Source: Acidimicrobiaceae bacterium (GTDB taxonomy: Bacteria > Actinomycetota > Acidimicrobiia > Acidimicrobiales > RAAP-2). Taken from it: a stretch of 51,063 nt of DNA. The notes beneath the pieces were generated by a model. It did no database searches. It worked only from the letters and a program-made list of their open reading frames with translations, and had not been told where the DNA came from. A program made the translations under genes and the position numbers. The DNA is taken from the NCBI GenBank assembly GCA_027315315.1, contig DAHUYG010000001.1, positions 1-51,063 on the forward strand. Direction: 5' to 3'. This document shows, one piece after another, positions 26,115 through 33,585 of this stretch; positions within the stretch are counted from its first letter, which is position 1; every line of letters starts with the position of its first letter.

Positions 26115-28811
26115 GTGGCCACCCGAAACGTCGCTGTCGTCCCCCACACCCACTGGGACCGGGAGTGGTATGAGTCCTTCGAGATCTTCCGGCTGAAGCT
26201 GGTCGACACCCTCGATGCGCTCGTCGAGCTCCTCGAGTCGGACCCCTCCTATGGATGGTTCCTGATGGACGGCCAGATGGCAGCCATCGACGACTACCTG
26301 GAGATCCGTCCCGAGGCGGCGGGCCGCGTGCGCGAGCTGGCCGCGACGGGCCGGCTCACCGTCGGCCCGTGGTACGTCCTCATGGACGAGTTCCTGGTCT
26401 CGGGCGAGACGATGGTGCGCAACCTGCAGCTCGGCATGGCGAGGGCGGCCGAGTTCGGCGGGGCCATGGAGATCGGCTACCTGCCCGACATGTTCGGCCA
26501 CATCGCGCAGATGCCCCAGCTGCTCGCCTCGGCCGGCTTCTCCCACGCCGTCGTGTGGCGCGGGGTGCCTTCGGCCATCGAACGCAGCGCATTCTGGTGG
26601 GAGGCGCCCGACGGGTCCCGGGTCCGGGCCGAGTACCTGCTCACGGGCTACGGCAACGCCGCGACGCTGCCCGAGGACGCCGGCGCGCTGGTGCAGCGGA
26701 CCGCCGCCTACGAGCGGCAGTGGTCGAGCTTCCTCGCCGGCGACCTCCTCTACATGAATGGTTCGGACCACCTTCCCGCCCAGCCCCACCTCGGCCGCCT
26801 GGTGGCCGAGGCCAACGCCATGCAGGAGGACCTCTCCTTCTCCATCACCTCCCTCCCCCGCTACCTGGAGGGCGCCCCGACCGAGGGCCTCCCCACCTGG
26901 CGGGGCGAGCTGCGCTCGGGCTACCGGGCGAACATGCTCATGGGCGTCACCTCCAACCGCGTGGACGTGAAGCGTGCCGGCGCCGTGACCGAGGTCGCGC
27001 TCGAGCGCCGCGCCGAGCCCTACTCGGCGCTCTTCGGCGCCCCGGGGACCTGGCCGGCGAGACTGTTGGATCTGGCGTGGCTGGGGGTCATCCGCAACGC
27101 CGCGCACGACTCGATCTGCGCCTGCTCGGTCGACGCCGTGGTCGACGCCGTCCTCGAGCGCTTCGCCGAGTCCAGGCGAGTCGCCGAGGGGCTGGCCGAC
27201 CGGGCACTCGCCACCCTGGCCGAGTCGATGGCGAGCCCCGGACCCGTCGTGGTCAACCCCTCGCCTCGGACCCGCTCGGGCATTGTCGAGCTGCTCGTGA
27301 GCGGTGCGCCGATCGACGGGGCGTGCGAACAGGTGCTCTCGTCGCGGGCGAGCCTTCCGGGGACCCTGACCCTCGACGCATCGAGCGTCGCCTCGGTGCT
27401 CGGGCTGCTCCAGGGCACCCGGATCACCGACGACGCCTGGATCCACGGCGTCGACGTCGACGAGGACGACGGCGGCATCGACGTGACCGTGCAGGTGGGG
27501 ACCGAGGAGCGGGCCGGCATCGCGCTCGATGCGCTGAAGGAGAACCTCGCGGCGCGCCTCGGCGCGCGGCCCGACGCGGTGGTGCGGATCCACCTCGACC
27601 AGCCGCCGATCCGCCAGGTCGTCGCACGGGTCTCCGATGTCCCGGGCCTCGGCTGGGCCAGCTACTCGCCGGCCCCCCTCGCCCACCCGGTGCGGGCGCG
27701 GATCCTCGGCGTAGGCGAGGCCGACGGGCCACCCGGCGCCGCCGTGCTGAGCAACGGGCTCGTCGAGGTGGTCGTCGACCCCTCCGACGGCACGTTCGCC
27801 ATCGACGGGCACGGTGGGCTCGGTCGGCTGGTGGACGGGGGGGACCTCGGGGACTCGTACAACTACTCCCCGCCCCGGGAGGACTCGATCGTCGACAAGC
27901 CCGAGGCGGTACGCATCTCGCTCGGCGAGGAGGGCCCGGTGCGCGCCGGCGCGGTGGTGCTCGCCGACTACCGCTGGCCCGAGTCGGCCGACGCCCACAC
28001 CTCCACCCGCCACGGGGAGGTCCTGGTGACGGTGCGCACCGAGATCGAGCTGCAGGCCGACGAGGAGTCGGTGCGGGTCACCACCTCGTTCACCAACCCG
28101 TCGCGCGACCACCGGCTCCGCGTCCACTTCCCGCTCCCCTCGCCTGCGTCGGGCTCCACGTCGGGCAGCGCCTTCGGCGCGGTCACCCGCGGGCTCGTCG
28201 CCGAGGGGCGACCCGACGAGCTGGGCCTGCCGACCTTCCCGGCCCGCGACTTCGTGACCGCCGGGGGCATGACCGTCGCCCACCCGGGGGTTCACGAGCA
28301 CGAGCTCGTCGACCTCGAGCCGGCCGGCGAGTCGGCGCGCACGCTCGCCATGACCCTCCTGCGATCGACGGGGATGCTCTCGCGGGTGGGCATGACCTAC
28401 CGGCCGGTCCCGGCGGGCCCGCTCACCCCGGTCGAGGGCCTCCAACTCGTCGGGGAGCCGATCGAGACGACCTATCTGCTGGCACTGGGCCCGGTGAACC
28501 CCTGGGCCCTCGCCGAGGATGCGGCCGTGCCGCTCGAGTCGGTCTCCGCGCTCGGCGGCGGCTCCCGGCCCGCCCGGGGGAGCGCGCTCGAGCTCACGGG
28601 CGCCCAGCTGAGCTCCCTGCGCCTCAGCGACGGCCTGATCGAGGTCCGGGTCTTCAACCCCGATGACGAGCCGACGACGGTGCGCATCGGCGGATCGGGC
28701 TGGCTGGTCGACCTGCGCGGCCGGCCGATCGAGCCCTTCGACAGCGAGTTCGCGCTCGGCGGCCACAAGATCGCCACCGCCCGCCTGTCGGATCGCCCGC
28801 TCAGCCGCTGA
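26115..28811 (+). CDS. glycoside hydrolase family 38 alpha-mannosidase
   Basis: An 898-residue GH38 enzyme hydrolysing alpha-mannosides. The zinc-binding HTHWDREW motif (residues 11-18) and the nucleophile Asp 125 in GYLPDMFGH are clear, followed by the three-helix bundle (AHDSICACSVDAV) and long beta-sandwich domains to the C-terminus. No signal peptide is present, so it is cytoplasmic and may act on imported or endogenous mannosylated compounds. It starts at GTG with the first strand immediately after. The 3' end overlaps gpsA by 11 bases on the opposite strand. Confidence 0.93.
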   Translation: MATRNVAVVPHTHWDREWYESFEIFRLKLVDTLDALVELLESDPSYGWFLMDGQMAAIDDYLEIRPEAAGRVRELAATGRLTVGPWYVLMDEFLVSGETMVRNLQLGMARAAEFGGAMEIGYLPDMFGHIAQMPQLLASAGFSHAVVWRGVPSAIERSAFWWEAPDGSRVRAEYLLTGYGNAATLPEDAGALVQRTAAYERQWSSFLAGDLLYMNGSDHLPAQPHLGRLVAEANAMQEDLSFSITSLPRYLEGAPTEGLPTWRGELRSGYRANMLMGVTSNRVDVKRAGAVTEVALERRAEPYSALFGAPGTWPARLLDLAWLGVIRNAAHDSICACSVDAVVDAVLERFAESRRVAEGLADRALATLAESMASPGPVVVNPSPRTRSGIVELLVSGAPIDGACEQVLSSRASLPGTLTLDASSVASVLGLLQGTRITDDAWIHGVDVDEDDGGIDVTVQVGTEERAGIALDALKENLAARLGARPDAVVRIHLDQPPIRQVVARVSDVPGLGWASYSPAPLAHPVRARILGVGEADGPPGAAVLSNGLVEVVVDPSDGTFAIDGHGGLGRLVDGGDLGDSYNYSPPREDSIVDKPEAVRISLGEEGPVRAGAVVLADYRWPESADAHTSTRHGEVLVTVRTEIELQADEESVRVTTSFTNPSRDHRLRVHFPLPSPASGSTSGSAFGAVTRGLVAEGRPDELGLPTFPARDFVTAGGMTVAHPGVHEHELVDLEPAGESARTLAMTLLRSTGMLSRVGMTYRPVPAGPLTPVEGLQLVGEPIETTYLLALGPVNPWALAEDAAVPLESVSALGGGSRPARGSALELTGAQLSSLRLSDGLIEVRVFNPDDEPTTVRIGGSGWLVDLRGRPIEPFDSEFALGGHKIATARLSDRPLSR

Positions 28812-29835
28812 GCAGTCCCCGCAACAGGCCCTGGTCCCATTCGGCGCGCGCCGCGCGTCCCATGAGCGACGCCAGCGCGTCGCGCGGCCCGGTCGTCCCG
28901 GCGACGATCGCCGCGACCTGCTCGGCGATCGGCATCTCGACGTCGACCGCCCGGGCGAGCTCGACAAGCGGGGCGGCCGTCCTCACGCCCTCGGCCACCA
29001 TGTGCATCCCGGAGAGCACGGACTCGAGCGGCTCGCCGCGTCCGATGGCCAGCCCGACGCCCCGGTTGCGGCTGCGCGGGCTGGTGCAGGTCGCCACCAG
29101 GTCGCCGACGCCGGCCAACCCGCCGAAGGTGAGCAGCTGGCCGCCGAGCGCCGCGCCGACCCGGCCGAGCTCGGCGAGCCCACGGGTGATGAGCGCGGCG
29201 CGGGTGTTCTCCCCGAACCCGAGACCGTCGCTCATGCCGGCCGCCACGGCGATCACGTTCTTCACCGCACCGGCGAGCTCGCACCCGATCACGTCGTTGC
29301 TCGTGTAGACCCGGTAGGTGGGGCCGTGCAGCGCTTCTTGGGCCAGCGCGGCGAGGCCCGGGTCGGCGAGCGCGACGACGCTCGCGGCCGGCTGACCCTC
29401 GGCGATCTCGTGTGCGAGGTTGGGTCCGGTCAGCACCCCGACGGGGTTCTGCGGCAGCACGTCGCGCACGACCTCGGACATGCGCTTGTTGCTCGGGGCC
29501 TCGATGCCCTTGGTGAGGCTCACGACGGCGACGTCGGGTGCCAGGTGCGGGGCGAGTCGCTCGAGGATCTCGCGGAACCCGTGCGAGGGGACGGCCACGA
29601 GGAGCATCGCCGCTCCATCGGCCACGGATGCGGGATCGTCGGTCGCGCGCAGCGACTCGGGCAGCCGGATGCCCGGAAGGTAGGTCGCGTTGGCGTGCTC
29701 GGAGTTGATGGCCGCTGCGAGGTCGGCCGAGCGAGCCCACAGCGTCGTGGGGGCCCGCCGGGCGAGCAGCGCTGCGACCGCCGTCCCCCACGAACCCGCG
29801 CCAACCACGCCGAGCGATCCCCGCACCGCCGCCAA
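28801..29835 (-). CDS. gpsA: glycerol-3-phosphate dehydrogenase [NAD(P)+]
   Basis: A 344-residue enzyme reducing dihydroxyacetone phosphate to sn-glycerol 3-phosphate for phospholipids. Visible are the Rossmann motif VVGAGSWGTA (10-19), the SLTKGIEA box, the catalytic Lys in GAVKNVIAVAAGM and GLAGVGDLVATCTSP, all typical of GpsA. The start is TTG at 29835 or GTG at 29826. It is transcribed away from cofC, with which it shares a 53-base divergent gap. Confidence 0.94.
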   Translation of the reverse strand: MAAVRGSLGVVGAGSWGTAVAALLARRAPTTLWARSADLAAAINSEHANATYLPGIRLPESLRATDDPASVADGAAMLLVAVPSHGFREILERLAPHLAPDVAVVSLTKGIEAPSNKRMSEVVRDVLPQNPVGVLTGPNLAHEIAEGQPAASVVALADPGLAALAQEALHGPTYRVYTSNDVIGCELAGAVKNVIAVAAGMSDGLGFGENTRAALITRGLAELGRVGAALGGQLLTFGGLAGVGDLVATCTSPRSRNRGVGLAIGRGEPLESVLSGMHMVAEGVRTAAPLVELARAVDVEMPIAEQVAAIVAGTTGPRDALASLMGRAARAEWDQGLLRGLLSG

Positions 29836-29888
29836 GCCTACGGACCGTCCCTCCCGGGCACCTCCCGACCGCCTCCTACACTGGCCCG

Positions 29889-30497
29889 ATGAAGGCTGCG
29901 GCCCCGGCCGAGAACGCCGGACGCCTGGTCCAATCCCCCACGCTCGGGAGCTCGGCCGTGCTCGTGCCGGTGAAGTCGTTCGCGGCGGCCAAGCAGCGGC
30001 TCGGCGCAGCGATGAGCGACGCCGAACGCCGCGCGCTCGTGCGCGCCATGGCCGAGCGGGTCCTGGCCGCTGCCTCCCCGCTCCCCGTCGCCGTCGTCTG
30101 CGACGACCCCGAGGTCGCCGACTGGGCGCGGGGCCACGGCGCGCTCGTCGTGTGGGAGCCCGGGCGTGGCCTGAACGGCGCGGTGGAGGCGGGGGTGGCC
30201 CGCCTGGGCGCGCTCGGCGTGCGCACCGTCACCGTCGTCCACGCCGACCTCCCGCTCGCGACCGGCATCGGCGCCCTCGAGCCCTTCGAGGGAATCACGC
30301 TCGTGCCGGACCGCCACGACAACGGCACCAACCTGATCCGGCTGCCGGCGGGCTGCGGGTTCCGGTTCTCCTATGGGCCGGGCTCCTTCGAGCGCCATCT
30401 CCAAGAGTGCGCCCGCATCGCGATGCCCCACAGCGTGCTGCGCCGAGAGGAGCTCGCCTTCGACATCGACCTGCCGAGCGATCTCCCGGTCCCGTGA
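29889..30497 (+). CDS. cofC: 2-phospho-L-lactate/phosphoenolpyruvate guanylyltransferase (F420 synthesis)
   Basis: A 202-residue nucleotidyltransferase of the CofC/FbiD family, which activates phospholactate or phosphoenolpyruvate with GTP in coenzyme F420 biosynthesis. Signatures are the N-terminal VPVKSFAAAKQRLG nucleotide-binding loop, VHADLPLA with the metal-binding Asp, LVPDRHDNGTNLIRLP and the closing DIDLPSDL. Length is standard. The stop overlaps the GTG of the PIG-L deacetylase (GTGA), so the two are translationally coupled. The coupling is unusual, because the partner is not an F420 gene in known pathways. Confidence 0.92.
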   Translation: MKAAAPAENAGRLVQSPTLGSSAVLVPVKSFAAAKQRLGAAMSDAERRALVRAMAERVLAAASPLPVAVVCDDPEVADWARGHGALVVWEPGRGLNGAVEAGVARLGALGVRTVTVVHADLPLATGIGALEPFEGITLVPDRHDNGTNLIRLPAGCGFRFSYGPGSFERHLQECARIAMPHSVLRREELAFDIDLPSDLPVP

Positions 30498-31300
30498 GCG
30501 AGTCGTCAGAGACCCGCGGGTTCCCGACCGCCGTCCAGCCCTTCGGCGAGCTCCAGCGCTTCGGGCCGGTCACGACCGACCTCGAGACCCCCGAGCGGGC
30601 GCTCGCCATCTGCGCACACCCCGACGACATCGAGATCGGATGCGGCGCCACCCTGGCCAAGTGGGCCGCCAAGGGGTGTGCGATCCACCATCTGGTGCTC
30701 ACCGACGGCTCCAAGGGGACCTGGGACGCCGATCGCGACGAGGCCTCCCTCGTGGCAACCCGCCAGGAGGAGCAACGCGAGGCGGCCCGCCGCCTGGGTG
30801 GGGGGGACGTCGGGTTCCTCGGTCTGCCCGACGGCGAGCTGCGCAACACGATCCGCGAGCAGTGGGAGGTGGCCCGCTGGATCCGCCAGATCCGCCCCGA
30901 CGTCGTGCTCGCGCACGACCCCTGGCGCCGCTACCGCCTGCATCCGGACCACCGCAACGCGGGCTACGTCGTCACCGACGCCCTCGTGGCGGCGCGCGAC
31001 CCGCTCTACTTCGCCGATCAAGAGCTCGCCCCGCACCGGCCGAGGGCCCTGCTCCTCTTCGAGGCCGACGTCGCCAACCACGTGGAGAACGTGGCCGGCT
31101 TCGAGGAGGCGAAGGTCGCCGCGCTCCTCACGCACCGGAGCCAGTACGAGACGACGCTCGGCTTGGACGCCAACGCCGAGCCCGAGGCGCGGGCGGCGGC
31201 CGAGGCGGCGTTCTCCGAGCAGATCAGGGCCCTGCTCGTCGAGCACGGCGCCCTGGCCGGCATCGAGTCGGGGGAGAGCTTCCACCGCCTCGAGGTCTGA
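30494..31300 (+). CDS. PIG-L/LmbE-family zinc deacetylase (MshB/Mca-like)
   Basis: A 268-residue metal-dependent deacetylase. The AHPDD zinc motif (41-45) and the second motif HPDHRNAG place it in the PIG-L family, which includes MshB and Mca of mycothiol metabolism and N-acetylglucosaminyl-PI deacetylases. The N-terminal extension of ~30 residues is not part of the catalytic fold. The GTG start overlaps the cofC stop. The substrate is not determined; a mycothiol-type role would fit an actinobacterium but is inference. A strong terminator hairpin begins 4 bases after the stop. Confidence 0.86.
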   Translation: MSESSETRGFPTAVQPFGELQRFGPVTTDLETPERALAICAHPDDIEIGCGATLAKWAAKGCAIHHLVLTDGSKGTWDADRDEASLVATRQEEQREAARRLGGGDVGFLGLPDGELRNTIREQWEVARWIRQIRPDVVLAHDPWRRYRLHPDHRNAGYVVTDALVAARDPLYFADQELAPHRPRALLLFEADVANHVENVAGFEEAKVAALLTHRSQYETTLGLDANAEPEARAAAEAAFSEQIRALLVEHGALAGIESGESFHRLEV

Positions 31301-31303
31301 CGC

Positions 31304-31335
31304 GAAGAACGGGGACCCGGAGGTCCCCGTTCTTC
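31304..31335. terminator. perfect 14-bp stem-loop between convergent genes
   Basis: GAAGAACGGGGACC and GGTCCCCGTTCTTC pair perfectly across the 4-base loop CGGA. The hairpin starts 4 bases after the deacetylase stop and sits between two convergent genes, so it can terminate transcription from both sides. There is no long T tract on either strand. A second, smaller G+C hairpin (two GCCGGC copies around GCTGAG) lies at about 31346-31363 and could serve the leftward histone-like gene. Confidence 0.75.
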
Positions 31336-31369
31336 CAACTCGCCGCCGGCGCTGAGGCCGGCGCATCTT

Positions 31370-31609
31370 TCAGGCGCGCTTGGCGGCCTTCTTGGCCGGG
31401 GCCCGCTTGGTGGCCTTGCGTGCCGGAGCACGCTTGGCGGCCTTCTTGGCCGGTGCCCGCTTGGTCGTCCGCTTGGCGGCCTTCTTGGCCGGTGCGCGCT
31501 TGGTCGTCCGCTTGGCGGCCTTCTTCGCAGGAGCCCGCTTGGCCGCCTTCTTGGCGGGGGCCCGCTTCGCGGCCTTCTTGGCCGGAGCCCGCTTCTTTAC
31601 GGGTGACAC
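31370..31609 (-). CDS. histone H1-like Lys/Ala-rich DNA-binding protein
   Basis: A 79-residue, extremely basic protein made almost entirely of seven near-identical APAKKAAKR units with TTKR spacers. It resembles the C-terminal tail of eukaryotic H1 and the tails of bacterial HupB, AlgP and Hc1 proteins. It has no folded DNA-binding domain of the HU type. It should coat or condense DNA electrostatically. The GTG start is supported by a GGGAGG site about 9 bases upstream. It faces away from the repeat-rich region at 31610-32205, next to coupling-protein and relaxase genes, and may bind there; that is inference. The repetitive codons make slippage-driven length variation likely. Confidence 0.82.
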   Translation of the reverse strand: MSPVKKRAPAKKAAKRAPAKKAAKRAPAKKAAKRTTKRAPAKKAAKRTTKRAPAKKAAKRAPARKATKRAPAKKAAKRA

Positions 31610-31783
31610 TTTTGAACCTCCCTTGTGGGTGCATCGTTGACTCGAGGTGAAGCCTGCGAGCCGCCGACGACCGACGTCATCGGGAGCCGCATCGCTGCAC
31701 CGGTGTTGCAGCCCAAAGCACGAGTGAGTGCCGACGCAGACTGTGTCTCGTTCGACATGCTCCTCGAGCTCCGAGCTACCCAG

Positions 31784-31802
31784 TCACAACGACGTGTTGT
31801 GA
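31784..31802. repeat. inverted repeat (7-bp arms)
   Basis: TCACAAC and GTTGTGA flank the 5-base centre GACGT; adding one bulge extends the match to CAG/CTG outside. It is the first of three closely spaced dyads in the origin-like region. Confidence 0.7.
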
Positions 31803-31805
31803 GCT

Positions 31806-31836
31806 GTACTCACGTTGCATCGCGCAACGCGAGTAC
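31806..31836. repeat. inverted repeat (13-bp arms, one mismatch)
   Basis: GTACTCACGTTGC and GCAACGCGAGTAC pair at 12 of 13 positions across the 5-base loop ATCGC. It starts only 4 bases after the preceding dyad. A strong cruciform or a binding site for a dimeric protein are both possible; there is no T tract to make it a terminator. Confidence 0.75.
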
Positions 31837-31895
31837 AACGTCGATACTTTACCCCTTTGCACCGCGCGAAACGAGGAAATTGCGCGTATTGCATT

Positions 31896-31918
31896 ACATC
31901 GACGCATCGCGTCGATGT
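31896..31918. repeat. perfect inverted repeat (10-bp arms)
   Basis: ACATCGACGC and GCGTCGATGT are perfect complements across the 3-base loop ATC. Eight bases later lies the palindrome GTTGCAAC (31927-31934). Hairpins of this kind are typical next to nic sites recognised by relaxases, but no known MobF nic consensus could be identified. Confidence 0.75.
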
Positions 31919-32205
31919 TGACGCGTGTTGCAACGCGCATTGAACGCAGCGATTTCATCACCGCGCGTGGTCAAACGCGTCAACGACGTGCACCGATCTC
32001 GCAATGCGGCGCGCAGCGATGGAACGGTGCGCGAACAAATGCGAAGGGCAACATCGAAGTGCACGAGTCGCGCCCAAGCGCGCGTTGCGGCGCCCCGTCG
32101 CGACCGTGTGCCGAAGCGCGCTCTTCGACCGAATCTGCGTGCAGGGCGACCCTTCTTTGGTCGCGCGTGCCGCTCGGCGCGCCGAGCGCGGCCGAGGAGG
32201 TGCAC

Positions 32206-33582
32206 GTGGCGGATCGGGATCCACAGATGGGGCGCCGGGCAGCGGGCGCTGGGGGCGTCGCCCGGCGCGATCTCGGCATCTACCTGGGCATTGGTGCGGG
32301 GGGCTGGGCGTGGGCGGGCCGCGAACGCTCGACGCTCGTGCTCGGCCCGTCGCGCTCGGGCAAGACCTCGTCGCTCGTGATCCCCAATGTGCTCGCCGCA
32401 CCCGGCGCCGTCGTGAGCACGTCGACGAAGGCCGACGTGCTCGACGCCGCGGCCAAGGCGCGGAGCAAGATCGGCTGGACCACCCTGTTCGACCCGAGCG
32501 GCTCGGTGCCGGTGCCGAGCGGCGTCCTGCGAGTGGGTTGGTCCCCGCTCAATGCGGCGCGCGATTGGGACGGCGCGCTCTCGATGGCCGATGCGATGGT
32601 GCGCAGCCGTCCCGGGGCCAACCGCGCAGCGCGCGCCTCGAGCGACGATCACTGGTCAGAACGCGCCGCATCGCTGCTGGCCCCGATTCTGCACGCGGCG
32701 GCCGTTTGCGGCTCCGAGATGCGCGAGGTGCTCTCGTGGGTCGATCGCCACGACGGCGCGAGCGCCCTGCGGGTGCTCGACGGGTCGGGCAACGAGATCG
32801 CCTGTGACGTCCTCTCGGGGATCCTCGCGACCGACGACCGTGAGCAATCTGGCATCTGGTCGACGGCATCGGGCGTCTTGAGCGCCTACCGCTCGGCGGC
32901 GGCGCTCGCCTCGACCAGGGGGCCGTTCCTCGACCCGGCGGCCTTCTGCGAGGGCCCCCACTCCCTCTTCGTGTGCTCGACCGGTCGCCACCAGCAGCTC
33001 CTCGCCCCGCTCGTGGTGGGGCTGCTGGCCGAGATCAAGGAGGCGGCCTATGCGCGGGCCGGCTCGGGGCGTTCGACCCCGCCGGTGCTCTTCGCGCTCG
33101 ACGAGGTCGCGAACATCGCCCCGCTGCCGGACCTCCCCGCCATCGTGAGCGAGGGCGCCGGTCAGGGGCTCTTGACGATGGCCTGCCTGCAGGACCTCTC
33201 CCAGGCCAGGTCGCGCTGGGGTGCGGCGGCCGATGGGTTCCTCTCGCTGTTCGGCACGACCGTCGTCCTGCCCGGAATCGCCGACATGACGACACTCAAC
33301 GCGCTCTCCACCCTGTCGGGCGACGTTGAGGTCGTGACGCGATCCCTCACCCGGTCCGAGGGCGCCGACGGCCGCCTGCGCGCCTCGCACGCGGAATCGG
33401 CGCTGTGGCTGCGCCGCCTCCCCCCGGACGCGATCGCCCGGGGACGCGAGGGCGCGGCGCTCGCCATCGACCCCCGGCGCAACATGGGTTGGGTCCGGCT
33501 CACCCCGGCGCACCGCGACCCGCCCTGGCGCGCGCTGTTCGACCCCCGACGCGTGTCGCCGACGCTGTTCGGAAGGGCGTGA
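32206..33582 (+). CDS. VirD4/TraD-type DNA-transfer coupling ATPase, soluble form
   Basis: A 458-residue ATPase of the type IV coupling protein family, which pumps or delivers DNA-relaxase complexes. Walker A is GPSRSGKTSS (47-56), and Walker B with the family signature is FALDEVANIAPLPDLP, followed by EGAGQGLL and the LFGTTVVLPGI sensor region. The long N-terminal transmembrane pair of classical VirD4 is absent; only a short apolar stretch (GIYLGIGAGGWAWAG) precedes Walker A. The GTG at 32206 is chosen because of an AGGAGG site 5 bases upstream. The 5' side borders the origin-like repeats. Its stop lies 3 bases from the stop of the convergent relaxase. No mating-pore genes occur in the window. 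Confidence 0.87.
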   Translation: MADRDPQMGRRAAGAGGVARRDLGIYLGIGAGGWAWAGRERSTLVLGPSRSGKTSSLVIPNVLAAPGAVVSTSTKADVLDAAAKARSKIGWTTLFDPSGSVPVPSGVLRVGWSPLNAARDWDGALSMADAMVRSRPGANRAARASSDDHWSERAASLLAPILHAAAVCGSEMREVLSWVDRHDGASALRVLDGSGNEIACDVLSGILATDDREQSGIWSTASGVLSAYRSAAALASTRGPFLDPAAFCEGPHSLFVCSTGRHQQLLAPLVVGLLAEIKEAAYARAGSGRSTPPVLFALDEVANIAPLPDLPAIVSEGAGQGLLTMACLQDLSQARSRWGAAADGFLSLFGTTVVLPGIADMTTLNALSTLSGDVEVVTRSLTRSEGADGRLRASHAESALWLRRLPPDAIARGREGAALAIDPRRNMGWVRLTPAHRDPPWRALFDPRRVSPTLFGRA

Positions 33583-33585
33583 CCC

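Larger units (their letters stand above)
31610..32205. other. ~600-bp non-coding, repeat-rich, origin-like region
   Basis: No coding frame with normal actinobacterial codon use is visible over these 596 bases. Two sampled lines near 31800-31920 are about 53% G+C, far below the ~70% of surrounding genes. The block is crowded with inverted repeats (separate entries) and short direct repeats. The octamer GCAACGCG occurs at 31824 and 31930 and inverted at 32081; the decamer CAACGACGTG occurs at 31787 and 31981. It separates the divergent histone-like gene and VirD4-type gene and must hold their promoters, but its length and repeat content exceed that need. An origin of transfer, replication origin or partition site would look like this. 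Confidence 0.6.

Noticed and set aside
25614-28967. A very long open frame on the minus strand continuing upstream of rnhB, antisense to the mannosidase and rpiB region
   Set aside because: It is the mirror of codon bias in the GH38 gene; its protein is His/Arg/Gly-rich without domains, and the real RNase HII begins at 25613.
2288-31992. The 12-mer CAACGACGTGCA shared by the region near the tRNA (2288) and the origin-like block (31981)
   Set aside because: In 51 kb many 12-mers are expected to repeat by chance, so no link between the two regions is claimed.
31915-32205. N-terminal extension of the VirD4-type frame into the repeat block
   Set aside because: The added residues have no coding character, and a good ribosome binding site precedes the GTG at 32206.
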